Notes: generated from the letters alone by a model not told the origin. A DNA stretch of 64,000 bases from Theropithecus gelada (GCF_003255815.1 NC_037670.1:26624672-26688671), one strand, 5' to 3'; shown: positions 61,501 through 63,060, counted from the first letter of the stretch. Numbers and translations are program-made.

Positions 61501-63060
61501 GATAGTACAGGGTCTCCAGTACATTATGCTAGTGATAAAATTATTGGTTCCGTCCTTAAATAGCTCTTTTGCCAATGATCTTGCAATCTATCCTAGATAT
61601 GTCTCCTGTGAGAGATTGAACAGTTCAGTAAAACCGACAGTTATACAGCCTATAGCTAACTAGACACACAAAGAAGTAATCACATAAGAAGTGTATCTAC
61701 TCAGATACCTTAAAATCGAAAATGTCAGCAAGAAATCTCTCACTTTACCCATTTTTAATTTCACAGAAAATCAAATTCAGGGTTGAGCACTGTGGCTCAT
61801 ACCCGTAATTCAAGCACTTCAAGAGGCCGAGGAGGAAGGATTGCTTGAGCCCAGGAGTTTGAGAGCAGACTGGGCAACACAGTGAGACCTTCGTCTCAAA
61901 ATAATAATAATAATAATAATATAGAAAAAGAAAAAAACAAGTTCAAGAGAAAAACCAACTGCCAGATCCCAAAAAAGTTCACTGTAAATATGTTTATATG
62001 AAGGAACATTTCTGAGCTCGATGAAAATGAGGACACAGTGACCCTACCACATAAGCAAAAACATTTAGCAACAGAAAACAGATATGTACTATTAGTAATA
62101 AAATGATAACGATCCTTAGTCTACAGTACAGAAACACTCATCACCAATGGTCTTAACTGTGGGACACACTGTTTTGAATTTGGTCTTTCAGAGTGGTAAT
62201 CAAATTGTACTGGAAAAATTTTAAGCCACCTAATGCCAGGAGGCTTGTGGGGCCGGGGGCACGGTCTTCCATCACCTTACCAAAAAAATCCTAGCAAAGT
62301 CTTCCCAATTGCGGGGCTGCAGTCGCGAGTGTGGGGCAACACCTGCGGGTAACAGTCCACGCGAGCAGTCGGGAACCCCGCAGGGCGCAGGGGCCAGGAT
62401 GGCGGAGCGCGCACTGCGGCCCGGATACCTTCTCCTGAGGCCTGGCTGGAAGACTGGGGTCTTCCCCGACGAGGAAAGCCCTCAGTTCTCACAGGTCCGC
62501 GTCCCCAGTCTCCTCCCCAGCCAGGACCGCACGAGCAAACAAAGGCTGAGCGTCTCGCTGTGGGCCCGCCCCGGGAGAGAGCGCGGGCCGCGATCCACCC
62601 CTGACCTGCACCTGCCGCCCCGCTCGGTGAGGGCGTGGCCGGCATCACATCCTCCGCGCCAGGGTCGGGTAACCCGAGGGGACTCCACCCAGTCTCCCAG
62701 CTGCCCTCCGGGTCTACGGCCCCGAGCTCCCCGCCCCCGCACTGCAGCAGCGCGCGCCGCGGGCCCGGGCCGCGCGCCGGGAAGCCACCTGCACCCCGAG
62801 CCGCCCCACGGCGCCGCCCAAGCCCTCTGGACCTGGGGAAGGGCCCGCGGGCCGGCGGGGAGGAGACGCCCGGCTCCTCCGGCTTCGCCCAGCGGCTGAG
62901 GACTGGACGCCGGGCAGGGCGCGGGCACGACTTACCCGCGGCAGTGGCCCTGTTGGCGGGCGCGCTCACGTGCAGCGCGGAGGAGCCCGCCGACCTGAGT
63001 GAGAGAGACTGAGCAGGGGCTGCGGCGCGGCCGGGAGCCAGAACCACCGATAAAGCGCCG
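3805..63060 (-). CDS. DOP1B: DOP1B (DOPEY2), 5' part of gene: exons 1-9, continues beyond left edge
   Basis: Eight coding exons on the minus strand join in phase: 54,950-55,087 (CDS part of exon 2), 20,294-20,475, 19,723-19,893, 11,082-11,271, 7,374-7,472, 6,929-7,052, 4,491-4,600 and 3,805-3,919. They encode 376 complete codons starting [19 protein letters not shown], plus one base of the next. This matches the N terminus of DOP1B; the paralogue DOP1A starts MNTEELELLSD, so DOP1B is the better call. The segment covers most of the conserved Dopey N-terminal domain, which is helical and repeat-like. In the family, DOP1 binds MON2 and acts peripherally at Golgi and endosome membranes in endosome-to-Golgi retrieval, and the yeast homologue works with the flippase Neo1. 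No frameshift or stop is seen. Later exons (about 1,900 residues) are outside the window. Exon 1 is non-coding and its 5' end is inferred. Confidence 0.96.
4127..4430 (+). mobile_element. Young AluYR-like, 60 bp from exon 8 donor
   Basis: Old World monkey type. Target copies AAAGAAATCCACCGGAG and AAAGAAATCCACCAGAG. Antisense to DOP1B. Confidence 0.95.
4491..4600 (-). CDS. DOP1B: DOP1B exon 8, residues 302-338
   Basis: 110 bp. The acceptor is TCTTTTATAG; two bases complete the glycine codon. It then codes [20 protein letters not shown] through KYSKDLLVE and ends on a codon boundary before GTAAAG. This part differs from DOP1A and supports the DOP1B assignment. A young antisense Alu starts about 60 bp into the next intron. 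Confidence 0.96.
4842..5045 (+). mobile_element. Alu, 3'-truncated, fused to inverted Alu
   Basis: Ends at GAGAATCACTTG and is followed directly by minus-strand Alu text. Confidence 0.92.
5046..5176 (-). mobile_element. Alu fragment, inverted partner of preceding Alu
   Basis: Starts inside TTTTTTAGTAGAGATGGGG, with no T-tail or right arm. Confidence 0.92.
5177..5935. other. Intron 7 unique sequence holding an Alu-interrupted open frame
   Basis: Removing the young Alu and one target copy leaves an open minus-strand frame of about 130 codons (roughly 5,934 to a stop at 5,235). I do not recognise the protein; chance is plausible. Confidence 0.35.
5528..5823 (-). mobile_element. Young AluYR-like
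   Basis: GACTTTTAAAGGTTTT target copies lie at 5,514 and 5,824. Low divergence. Confidence 0.95.
5936..6226 (+). mobile_element. Alu
   Basis: Full dimer with a small deletion near the 5' end. Confidence 0.94.
6227..6928. other. DOP1B intron 7, unique sequence
   Basis: AT-rich; no repeat or exon recognised. Confidence 0.5.
6929..7052 (-). CDS. DOP1B: DOP1B exon 7, residues 261-301 plus 1 base
   Basis: 124 bp. The acceptor is TTCTAATAG. It codes [20 protein letters not shown] through [12 protein letters not shown] and ends with G of a glycine codon. [18 protein letters not shown] is nearly invariant in the DOP1 family. The donor is TAG/GTACTG, a poor match to GTAAGT, so inclusion may depend on enhancers. 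Confidence 0.97.
7344..7354 (-). promoter_or_regulatory. Duplicate candidate 5' splice site after exon 6
   Basis: The 11-mer CTGGTAAGTCA that forms the exon 6 donor occurs again 22 nt further into intron 6. Both have the same seven intronic bases, GTAAGTC. Use of the second site would add 22 nt and shift the frame. Confidence 0.6.
7374..7472 (-). CDS. DOP1B: DOP1B exon 6, residues 228-260
   Basis: 99 bp, exactly 33 codons: [20 protein letters not shown] through FFFPFYTCL. The acceptor ends TTTACAG and the donor is CTG/GTAAGT. A second copy of CTGGTAAGTCA lies 22 nt downstream of the donor (see the separate entry). The hydrophobic run [10 protein letters not shown] is family-typical and probably not a membrane segment. 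Confidence 0.97.
7473..8178. other. DOP1B intron 5, unique sequence
   Basis: No recognised element between the exon 6 acceptor and Alu array B. Confidence 0.5.
8189..8232. repeat. (TTTTA)n microsatellite in Alu tail
   Basis: Pentamer repeats TTTTA with TTTTATC variants at the tail of a minus Alu. Confidence 0.9.
8189..8512 (-). mobile_element. Alu, array B copy 1
   Basis: Tail is (TTTTA)n; the array is flanked by GGGAAGTCA at 8,179 and 9,432. Confidence 0.94.
8516..8825 (-). mobile_element. Alu, array B copy 2
   Basis: Directly follows copy 1. Confidence 0.94.
8826..9430 (-). mobile_element. Alu, array B outer copy, split
   Basis: Right arm at 8,826-8,999 and left arm at 9,295-9,430, separated by a nested Alu. 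Confidence 0.9.
9000..9294 (-). mobile_element. Alu nested in array B
   Basis: Complete copy inserted in the middle linker of the outer Alu. Confidence 0.93.
9650..9800 (-). mobile_element. MIR fragment, minus strand
   Basis: GTGCGAGGCGCTTTTCATCC, CCCTGTGAGGCAGGTCTACA and GAAATGGACTCAGAGG follow the reverse MIR consensus. Confidence 0.7.
9801..10282. other. DOP1B intron 5, GC-richer unique sequence
   Basis: Two minus-strand frames are open at once, a composition effect rather than a gene. Confidence 0.5.
10283..10567 (+). mobile_element. Alu, 5'-truncated
   Basis: Begins at ACTTTGGGAGGCC; target AATCTTAATGC / AAACTTAATGC. Confidence 0.93.
10599..10902 (+). mobile_element. Young AluYR-like
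   Basis: AAAAAAGCCACCATC on both sides; about 180 bp beyond the exon 5 donor, antisense to DOP1B. Confidence 0.95.
11082..11271 (-). CDS. DOP1B: DOP1B exon 5, residues 164-227
   Basis: 190 bp. The acceptor is CATCAACAG; the first base completes AGA (Arg). It then codes [20 protein letters not shown] through [14 protein letters not shown] and ends on a codon boundary before [21 protein letters not shown] is a motif conserved between DOP1A and DOP1B. Confidence 0.97.
11272..11850. other. DOP1B intron 4, unique sequence before the minisatellite
   Basis: Moderately GC-rich; nothing recognised. Confidence 0.5.
11851..12145. repeat. 60-bp minisatellite in intron 4, about 4.9 units
   Basis: Five near-identical 60-bp units, each with ACCTGCATGTGCTGACTCCC then GCTCCCAGGGGCTCTTGTGC and a GAGGC-GGGCAT-TTC block. 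The unit is a multiple of 3, so it reads open on both strands; that is not evidence of coding. It is a likely VNTR. Confidence 0.95.
12520..12690 (+). mobile_element. MIR fragment
   Basis: AGATCCTGGCTGGGATGCC, GCAGGACCTCGGACAAGTCT and GATGTTGTGAGAATGAAGTG follow MIR order. Confidence 0.65.
12724..13012 (+). mobile_element. Alu
   Basis: Full dimer; lacks the final CTCTGTCTC block. Confidence 0.94.
13013..13643. other. DOP1B intron 4, mostly unique
   Basis: AT-rich; only the possible hAT fragment near 13,480-13,600. Confidence 0.5.
13480..13600 (+). mobile_element. Possible hAT/MER fragment
   Basis: AAGTATGTTCCATGGAACAC and AAAGCTTGGGAAATGCTG resemble a short hAT-type repeat consensus. I am not sure of the family. 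Confidence 0.4.
13644..13937 (-). mobile_element. Alu, old
   Basis: Diverged dimer (GGAGGCAGGGTCTC start). Confidence 0.93.
14169..14459 (-). mobile_element. Alu
   Basis: Target CTCTAAACTTTTA / CCCTAAACTTTTA. Confidence 0.95.
14495..14800 (+). mobile_element. Alu
   Basis: AAACCAACAAACA on both sides. Confidence 0.95.
14801..15235. other. DOP1B intron 4, unique sequence
   Basis: Nothing recognised between two Alus. Confidence 0.5.
15236..15534 (+). mobile_element. Alu
   Basis: Full dimer. Confidence 0.95.
15542..15682 (+). mobile_element. Alu monomer (FLAM-like)
   Basis: Single-arm Alu text, diverged, abutting the direct duplication. Confidence 0.8.
15690..15865 (+). repeat. Direct duplication, left copy (partner at 19,000-19,175)
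   Basis: AAGGGTCCATTTGTTTCC through CTCCCTTATTAATGAGCT matches 19,037-19,178 at close to 88% in the same orientation. Similarity weakens into MIR-like text on the 5' side. An Alu-derived monomer abuts the left end. Confidence 0.88.
15925..16142 (-). mobile_element. MER20 (hAT-Charlie) copy
   Basis: Reverse-strand MER20 text: CTGACATCTAGGGCC near the left end, then CCAAAAATGTCTCCAGATAT and TTGAGAATTACTGG at the right end. Near full length. Confidence 0.85.
16143..17987. other. DOP1B intron 4, largely unique block
   Basis: Apart from the truncated Alu at 16,617-16,783 and an A-run at 16,303-16,325, no repeat is recognised. Weak MIR-like text near 17,290-17,370. Confidence 0.5.
16617..16783 (-). 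mobile_element. Alu, 5'-truncated
   Basis: Only the right arm and linker; target CCCAAGCACTTTT / CCCAAGAACTTTT. Confidence 0.92.
17988..18295 (-). mobile_element. Alu
   Basis: TACTCAATAG on both sides. Confidence 0.95.
18565..18866 (+). mobile_element. Alu with 11-bp internal duplication
   Basis: ATAGAACATGATAGAACA near the 3' end. Confidence 0.94.
18890..19045 (+). mobile_element. MIR fragment
   Basis: TCTGGGGCTCGCTGACTGTG, CTGACCCTCACCTGTAAATG and GTGTAAAGCAGGCTCCAAGT follow MIR order. It runs into the direct duplication. Confidence 0.65.
19000..19178 (+). repeat. Direct duplication, right copy (partner at 15,690-15,865)
   Basis: This copy keeps a longer upstream MIR-like flank (18,890-19,040), suggesting it is nearer the original arrangement. 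Both copies lie in intron 4, about 3.3 kb apart. Confidence 0.88.
19375..19663 (-). mobile_element. Alu, 59 bp from exon 4 donor
   Basis: Target CTTCCCCGTGTCTT / CTTCCCTGTGTCTT; same sense as DOP1B. Confidence 0.95.
19723..19893 (-). CDS. DOP1B: DOP1B exon 4, residues 107-163 plus 2 bases
   Basis: 171 bp. The first base completes the serine codon (AG/C). It then codes [20 protein letters not shown] through [12 protein letters not shown] and ends with AG of an arginine codon before GTGCGT. The acceptor CTCGAAG has A at -3, which is unusual, but a pyrimidine-rich tract precedes it. An Alu ends about 59 bp downstream of the donor in the gene sense. Confidence 0.97.
19894..20293. other. DOP1B intron 3 (400 bp), unique
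   Basis: Short intron without Alus, between exons 3 and 4. Confidence 0.9.
20294..20475 (-). CDS. DOP1B: DOP1B exon 3, residues 47-106 plus 2 bases
   Basis: The acceptor is a T-rich tract ending GACAG at 20,476-20,477. The exon is 182 bp and codes [20 protein letters not shown] through AKDLFLY, then AG of a split serine codon. The donor is CAG/GTACGA, weaker than consensus. The stretch [26 protein letters not shown] is shared by both DOP1 paralogues and is the most diagnostic part of the window. Confidence 0.97.
20476..21097. other. DOP1B intron 2, unique sequence upstream of exon 3
   Basis: A minus-strand open frame here starts inside an Alu and has no family resemblance. Confidence 0.5.
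21098..21389 (-). mobile_element. Alu
   Basis: Target CCTAATCTT / GCTTAATCTT. Confidence 0.94.
21501..21803 (-). mobile_element. Alu
   Basis: AAGTTCACGCTTCTT exactly on both sides. Confidence 0.95.
21830..22100 (+). mobile_element. L2 3' fragment
   Basis: CTGCAGTGCGAGGGCAGGGA, TCTGCTGTCTCCAGCACCTT and GCACAGTGCCTAGAACAAAG are L2 3' end text. Confidence 0.7.
22342..22640 (+). mobile_element. Alu
   Basis: Full dimer with GA-rich tail end. Confidence 0.95.
22645..22663. repeat. (GA)n microsatellite
   Basis: Short GA run after a plus Alu tail. Confidence 0.85.
22773..23487 (-). mobile_element. Young AluYR-like containing the 399-N gap in its tail
   Basis: Body 23,206-23,487; target AATATCATTTTC on both sides. 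Confidence 0.93.
22797..23195. other. Assembly gap, 399 N, inside an Alu A-tail
   Basis: The N run is bounded by T runs on both sides, and AATATCATTTTC flanks the whole unit (22,761-22,772 and 23,488-23,499). The gap therefore lies within one Alu insertion, in its tail. Confidence 0.95.
23745..23960 (+). mobile_element. MIR fragment
   Basis: GGGCAAATCACCTTTCTGGG, CAGTTTCATCTATAAAACTG and TTTAGCATAGTGCCCAGCAC follow the MIR consensus. Confidence 0.8.
23961..24342. other. DOP1B intron 2, unique AT-rich sequence
   Basis: Nothing recognised. Confidence 0.5.
24343..24639 (-). mobile_element. Alu
   Basis: Target GACACAGTGAA / GACACGGTGAA. Confidence 0.95.
24800..25195 (+). mobile_element. L1 3' end fragment
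   Basis: GGTGAGGATGTGGAGCAACA and ATGGGAATGCAAAATGGTGC are classic L1 3' text, ending in CATGTGTATTTTACCACAAT. Confidence 0.85.
25262..25553 (-). mobile_element. Alu
   Basis: Target AGCCACAAACTCTT / AGCCATGAACTCTT. Confidence 0.95.
25554..26337. other. DOP1B intron 2, unique sequence
   Basis: 26,040-26,260 is pyrimidine-rich and vaguely L2-like; otherwise nothing recognised. Confidence 0.4.
26338..26617 (+). mobile_element. Alu
   Basis: Small deletion in the right arm; target AGATGAACTG on both sides. Confidence 0.94.
26661..26968 (-). mobile_element. Young AluYR-like, array C copy 1
   Basis: TCAAAATCACTTT on both sides. Confidence 0.95.
26985..27294 (-). mobile_element. Alu, array C copy 2
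   Basis: Full dimer with an ATTTATTT tail. Confidence 0.94.
27303..27594 (-). mobile_element. Alu, array C copy 3
   Basis: CCCAAAACCTTTTT on the left, CCCAAAATCACTTTTT on the right. Confidence 0.94.
27608..27902 (-). mobile_element. Alu, array C copy 4
   Basis: AAAATCACTTTTT on both sides. Confidence 0.94.
27903..29472. other. DOP1B intron 2, 1.5 kb largely Alu-free block
   Basis: Only L1 fragments at 28,310-28,440 are recognised. One of the longest Alu-free stretches in the intron. Confidence 0.5.
28310..28440 (+). mobile_element. L1 3' UTR fragment with short internal repeat
   Basis: GTATTTTACCACAATTTA occurs twice, 29 bp apart, in text typical of an L1 3' end. Confidence 0.6.
29473..29776 (+). 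mobile_element. Alu
   Basis: Tail (AAAAT)n; followed at once by another Alu. Confidence 0.94.
29779..30058 (+). mobile_element. Alu lacking A-tail
   Basis: Stops at GAGACTCTGTC where the 70-bp inverted repeat region begins. Confidence 0.94.
30066..30310. repeat. Near-perfect inverted repeat, 70-bp arms, 105-bp purine-rich spacer
   Basis: Arm 1 is 30,066-30,135 (GGCCTTAGCTTCAGCAATGT to CAAGCACCCAC). Arm 2 is 30,241-30,310 and its reverse complement matches arm 1 at 66 of 70 positions with no gap. The spacer contains (GGGGA)n. The left arm directly abuts an Alu that has lost its A-tail. Confidence 0.95.
30560..30722 (+). repeat. Inverted duplication, left copy (partner at 31,737-31,900)
   Basis: The reverse complement of this segment aligns over about 150 bp with 31,737-31,900 at roughly 80% identity. 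Shared blocks include GGAGTGTGGGCTT, GCGCTGG, CCTGGGAAGCTGCA and TTTGGAGGAT. Part resembles a MIR core, but the match extends well beyond it. Confidence 0.8.
30893..31045. repeat. Imperfect (CA)n with ATACA variants
   Basis: About 150 bp of interrupted CA/TACA repeats. The open frames across it are low-complexity. Confidence 0.9.
31145..31434 (-). mobile_element. Alu
   Basis: Target CAGAAAATCACTT / CAGAAAATTACTT. Confidence 0.94.
31737..31900 (-). repeat. Inverted duplication, right copy (partner at 30,560-30,722)
   Basis: Opposite-orientation partner of the segment 1 kb to the left, with one or two small indels. It could be two copies of an unrecognised dispersed repeat rather than a local duplication. 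Confidence 0.8.
31901..32850. other. DOP1B intron 2, unique sequence
   Basis: AT-rich, then GC-richer near 32,500-32,830; nothing recognised. Confidence 0.5.
32851..33470 (+). mobile_element. Alu, split by a nested Alu
   Basis: Left arm 32,851-32,985, right arm 33,303-33,470. Confidence 0.92.
32986..33302 (+). mobile_element. Alu nested in the preceding Alu
   Basis: Inserted in the A-rich linker; ACAAAAATTA on both sides. Confidence 0.93.
34001..34345 (+). mobile_element. MER20 (hAT-Charlie) copy interrupted by an Alu monomer
   Basis: CAGTGGTTCTCAACTGGGGA and GACATTTGGCAATGTGTGGA mark the 5' half. An Alu-like piece fills 34,157-34,312. ACATCCTGCAGTGCACAGAC continues the element and its 3' end is lost. 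Confidence 0.8.
34157..34312 (+). mobile_element. Alu-derived monomer inserted in MER20
   Basis: Internally deleted single-arm Alu text. Confidence 0.8.
34502..34792 (-). mobile_element. Alu, old
   Basis: Target ATGAGTCGGCTCTT / GTGAGTTGACTCTT. Confidence 0.93.
34793..35760. other. DOP1B intron 2, unique sequence
   Basis: Nothing recognised. Confidence 0.5.
35761..36094 (+). mobile_element. Alu with 9-N gap in its tail
   Basis: Full dimer; tail 36,041-36,094 includes the N run. Confidence 0.94.
36063..36071. other. Assembly gap, 9 N, inside an Alu A-tail
   Basis: N run between A runs. GAAGACAGAGTCCTG before the Alu and GAAGACAAGAGTCCTG after the tail are its target copies. Confidence 0.95.
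36481..36781 (-). mobile_element. Alu, array E copy 1
   Basis: AAGTGAATACTTTT is on the left of the array. Confidence 0.94.
36782..37115 (-). mobile_element. Alu, array E copy 2, rearranged
   Basis: Contains CTGTCTATTGCCCAGGC insert and duplicated GAGTAGCTC; AAAGTGAGTACA on the right. Confidence 0.92.
37470..38930 (+). mobile_element. Old L1 3' fragments with a young Alu insertion
   Basis: 37,490-37,620 (TTCATCACAGCTTTATTCAA, AAAAACTGGAAATACAC) and 37,940-38,930 (CAACCCAAATGTCCACTAAT, GACAGAAAACAGATCAGCAG) are L1 text, interrupted by the Alu at 38,028-38,330. The middle, 37,640-37,930, is uncertain. Confidence 0.75.
38028..38330 (+). mobile_element. Young AluYR-like inserted in L1
   Basis: AAAATGACCAAAGTG on both sides; A-rich tail to 38,341. 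Confidence 0.95.
39060..39690 (-). mobile_element. MLT1-type (ERVL-MaLR) LTR with an Alu insertion
   Basis: AACAAAATACCACAGAGTGG and GGCTTAAACAACAGAAATGT at the left, then TCATCCTCATGACCTCATTT and CACAACTCAGTCCACAGCAC at the right, are reverse-strand MLT1. An Alu fills about 39,271-39,504. Confidence 0.85.
39271..39504 (-). mobile_element. Alu with right-arm deletion, in MLT1
   Basis: Target TCTTCCTCTTCTT / TCTTCCTGTTCTT. Confidence 0.9.
39803..40150 (-). mobile_element. MaLR-like LTR (MST/MLT group)
   Basis: GTTTTAGTCTATTTTCTGTT, GAAACTGGGTCATTTATAAAG and ATGAGAACAAAGCCCTCATG resemble a reverse-strand MaLR LTR. The exact subfamily is uncertain. Confidence 0.65.
40529..40826 (+). mobile_element. 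Alu
   Basis: Full dimer; GAAATGG-type flank on both sides. Confidence 0.94.
40829..40862. repeat. (GGGGA)n microsatellite after Alu tail
   Basis: GGGAGGGGAGGGGAGGGGAG-type purine run. Confidence 0.85.
40863..41545. other. DOP1B intron 2, unique GC-richer sequence
   Basis: Nothing recognised before the CA/CG repeat. Confidence 0.5.
41546..41660. repeat. CA/CG-rich repeat with a 24-bp higher-order unit
   Basis: GCACAGGCACGCACACGCAC-type units recur about every 24 bp, three times, inside a longer CA/CG run. Confidence 0.85.
41714..42023 (+). mobile_element. Young AluY-type
   Basis: AAGACTAAAGAAATC exactly on both sides. Confidence 0.95.
42241..42556 (-). mobile_element. Alu in MLT1
   Basis: Target GGAGACAGG / GGAGATAGG. 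Confidence 0.94.
42656..42942 (+). mobile_element. Alu in MLT1
   Basis: Target AGGAAATCTGG / AAGGAATCTGG. Confidence 0.94.
43249..43511 (+). mobile_element. Alu, internally deleted
   Basis: Lacks part of both arms (TTTGCGAGGATCACTC junction). Confidence 0.92.
43541..44187 (-). mobile_element. Alu, outer copy, with young Alu in its tail
   Basis: Body 43,903-44,187; CTCACCAAGTTTTTA at 43,529 and 44,188 brackets both. Confidence 0.92.
43566..43878 (-). mobile_element. Young AluYR-like, nested
   Basis: TTATTAATTAATTTA on both sides. Confidence 0.94.
44188..44679. other. DOP1B intron 2, unique sequence with A-run and T-run
   Basis: A 25-base A run near 44,468-44,492 and a T run near 44,520 could pair. 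No Alu body adjoins them. Confidence 0.5.
44680..44985 (+). mobile_element. Alu, old
   Basis: Diverged full dimer. Confidence 0.93.
45000..45840 (-). mobile_element. L1 3' fragment, minus strand, with an Alu insertion
   Basis: GTGAGATCATGCGGTTATTTG and GGTTCATCCATGTTGTCACA are reverse-strand L1 3' text. The Alu at 45,163-45,463 is flanked by CTCTTAGCAATTTT on both sides. Confidence 0.8.
45163..45463 (-). mobile_element. Alu in L1
   Basis: CTCTTAGCAATTTT on both sides. Confidence 0.95.
45976..46271 (+). mobile_element. Alu
   Basis: Target AAAACTATTCT / TAAACTATTCT. Confidence 0.94.
46565..46848 (-). mobile_element. Alu
   Basis: ACTCAACTCTT-type target on both sides. Confidence 0.94.
46928..47200 (-). 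mobile_element. Alu, old
   Basis: Diverged, with small deletions. Confidence 0.92.
47530..47870 (+). mobile_element. L2-like fragment
   Basis: Pyrimidine-rich text with CTGCTTTAATGTCACGCTGT and CCATGAGAGCAGGGGCTTAG resembles an L2 3' region. Confidence 0.6.
47880..48320 (-). mobile_element. MLT1-type (ERVL-MaLR) LTR
   Basis: AAGTGGCTTCAACAACAGAAA, GGACACCAGTCACAATGGAT and CAACAATTCAATCCATAATA match reverse-strand MLT1 from end to end, without an insertion. Confidence 0.85.
48330..48690 (+). mobile_element. MIR-like fragments (two)
   Basis: 48,330-48,420 (GACAAGTGAGTTAACCTTC) and 48,505-48,680 (TGAGCCCTCTCTCTGCCACT, CCTTAGCACACACTGAGCTC) resemble MIR in plus orientation. Confidence 0.6.
48862..49034 (-). 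mobile_element. Alu, truncated at the TA repeat
   Basis: Right arm and linker only. Confidence 0.9.
49035..49106. repeat. (TA)n(CA)n microsatellite between two Alus
   Basis: TA-rich run followed by ACACACACACAC. It lies where the first Alu is interrupted. Confidence 0.9.
49107..49384 (-). mobile_element. Alu
   Basis: Full dimer with a TA/CA-rich tail. Confidence 0.94.
49494..50799 (+). pseudogene. Processed pseudogene of ribosomal protein L3 (RPL3)
   Basis: An intronless copy of RPL3 mRNA. The coding-like stretch runs from ATG at 49,520 to TAA at 50,728-50,730 and begins [18 protein letters not shown]. It has a TGA at 49,808-49,810 (the CGA of the ETPRGL motif mutated), a 1-nt deletion near 49,962 and a TAG at 50,383-50,385 (CAG mutated), so it cannot encode L3. 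A polyadenylation signal AATAAA lies at 50,765-50,770, followed by a short degraded A-rich tail. A target duplication AAACCACAGGGAGAG flanks it at 49,478-49,493 and 50,800-50,815. It sits antisense to DOP1B in intron 2, inside an L1 fragment. It may correspond to a human 21q22 RPL3 pseudogene, but I could not check. Confidence 0.97.
50868..51166 (+). mobile_element. Alu in L1
   Basis: Linker expanded to (TA)n at 50,990-51,004. Confidence 0.94.
51175..51477 (+). mobile_element. Alu in L1
   Basis: Directly follows the previous Alu tail. Confidence 0.94.
51762..52070 (+). mobile_element. Alu in L1
   Basis: Target AAAATGTGGCTT / AAAATGTAACTT. Confidence 0.94.
52516..52820 (+). mobile_element. 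Alu
   Basis: Full dimer. Confidence 0.95.
52821..53478. other. DOP1B intron 2, unique sequence
   Basis: Nothing recognised between an Alu and the hAT element. Confidence 0.5.
53661..53960 (+). mobile_element. Alu in hAT element
   Basis: Target CTCATAAAGAG / CTTATAAAGAG. Confidence 0.95.
54082..54252. repeat. 57-bp tandem triplication inside the hAT element
   Basis: Three units of 57 bp (54,082-54,138, 54,139-54,195, 54,196-54,252), each running from CGCTCATAC to CAGACTGG or TAGACTGG. Units 2 and 3 are nearly identical and unit 1 is more diverged, so the expansion came after insertion. Confidence 0.9.
54346..54423. repeat. (CA)n microsatellite, interrupted
   Basis: ACACAC with GC/GT interruptions, just right of the hAT element. 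Confidence 0.9.
54424..54949. other. DOP1B intron 2, AT-rich start of intron
   Basis: Contains an AATAATATAAAGATTATA direct repeat at 54,806 and 54,837, close to the exon 2 donor. Confidence 0.6.
54950..55113 (-). CDS. DOP1B: DOP1B exon 2: first coding exon, residues 1-46
   Basis: The acceptor is a T-rich tract ending TTTTAG at 55,114-55,119. The exon begins at 55,113 with 26 bases of 5' UTR, then ATG at 55,087-55,085 in good context (A at -3, G at +4). It codes [10 protein letters not shown] through SSLGKLNK and ends at a complete codon before a GTATGT donor. I chose this start because it gives the conserved family N terminus, and because the only upstream ATG is followed at once by a stop. 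Confidence 0.96.
55089..55094 (-). promoter_or_regulatory. Start-stop upstream ORF (ATGTAA) in DOP1B 5' UTR
   Basis: Reading the minus strand, exon 2 contains GAGAATGTAAGATGGATCC. An ATG at 55,094-55,092 is followed directly by TAA (55,091-55,089), then one base, then the DOP1B start codon. The uORF start has A at -3 but T at +4. Start-stop elements are known to stall initiating or terminating ribosomes; an effect here is inference. Confidence 0.75.
55478..55653 (-). mobile_element. Alu, truncated
   Basis: Right arm and linker only, old. Confidence 0.88.
55730..56150 (+). mobile_element. Ancient LTR-like repeat, low certainty
   Basis: TTCCCAGACTCCCTTGCATC, GACCAATGAGATGTCAGTAG and GGTTTTCTGTTATAGCCAAC resemble old ERVL/MaLR LTR sequence in intron 1. 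Short open frames inside are chance. Confidence 0.5.
56455..56750 (-). mobile_element. Alu
   Basis: CCACCACTACTTTC on both sides. Confidence 0.95.
56760..56973 (+). mobile_element. L2-like fragment
   Basis: A pyrimidine-rich block between two Alus with AGCAGCCTAGCAGCCTCCGC and TCTCTGAAGTTCTTTCCTCC. Weak resemblance to L2. Confidence 0.4.
56974..57290 (+). mobile_element. Alu
   Basis: Linker is (AAAAT)n. Confidence 0.94.
57291..57835 (+). mobile_element. MaLR-like LTR with an Alu insertion
   Basis: GGTGATTACGTCACGGGATT on the left, then CCAGACACTGAATCTGCCAG and GATCTTGAACTTCTCGGCC on the right, are LTR text. An Alu fills about 57,352-57,640. Confidence 0.65.
57352..57640 (+). mobile_element. 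Alu, old, in LTR
   Basis: Small deletion in the left arm (AAATCCTGGGAGGCC). Confidence 0.92.
57836..58376 (+). mobile_element. L1 3' fragment with Alu-monomer insertion
   Basis: AGATTCCATTGATATGAAAT, GGCAGTAGGTTAGTGGCTGC and CAAATTATAGCGCAATAAAG are L1 3' text, split by an Alu-like monomer at 58,173-58,302. Confidence 0.75.
58173..58302 (+). mobile_element. Alu monomer in L1
   Basis: Single arm; ATCACTGAAATT / AACACTGAATTA flanks. Confidence 0.8.
58380..58675 (+). mobile_element. Alu
   Basis: Full dimer with a small mid deletion. Confidence 0.93.
58680..59530 (+). mobile_element. L2-like fragment split by an Alu
   Basis: Pyrimidine-rich text at 58,680-59,027 and 59,339-59,530 (TGCCACAGAGCCTCTGCATT) reads as one L2-type region interrupted by the Alu at 59,028-59,338. 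Confidence 0.6.
59028..59338 (+). mobile_element. Alu in L2-like sequence
   Basis: Full dimer. Confidence 0.94.
59531..60427. other. DOP1B intron 1, unique sequence with the triple tandem repeats
   Basis: No transposon recognised. Confidence 0.5.
59790..60033. repeat. Three consecutive two-copy tandem repeats (46, 43 and 47 bp periods)
   Basis: GGTCCCTACTCTCAT starts at 59,790 and 59,836; ACCTAAATACATAAT at 59,878 and 59,921; CACACATAAGTG at 59,951 and 59,998. The sequences of the three pairs are unrelated, yet they are contiguous and similar in length. Confidence 0.88.
60428..60737 (-). mobile_element. Alu, array D copy 1
   Basis: ATGCATGCATTTCTTTT on the left. Confidence 0.94.
60739..61047 (-). 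mobile_element. Alu, array D copy 2
   Basis: ATGTATGCATTTCTTTT on the right. Confidence 0.94.
61063..61374 (-). mobile_element. Alu, array D copy 3
   Basis: GCATGCATTTCTTG on the right. Confidence 0.94.
61782..61921 (+). mobile_element. Alu monomer (FLAM-like)
   Basis: Single arm with an (AAT)n tail. Confidence 0.8.
61900..61921. repeat. (AAT)n microsatellite in Alu-monomer tail
   Basis: About seven AAT units. Confidence 0.9.

Larger units (their letters stand above)
61375..62269. other. DOP1B intron 1, AT-rich sequence next to the CpG island
   Basis: Only the Alu monomer at 61,782-61,921 is recognised. Confidence 0.6.

Noticed and set aside
62277..63047. 256-codon minus frame and overlapping plus frames in the CpG island
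   Set aside because: High GC depletes stop codons; the frame crosses the exon 1 donor and has low-complexity Pro/Ala/Arg/Gly composition.
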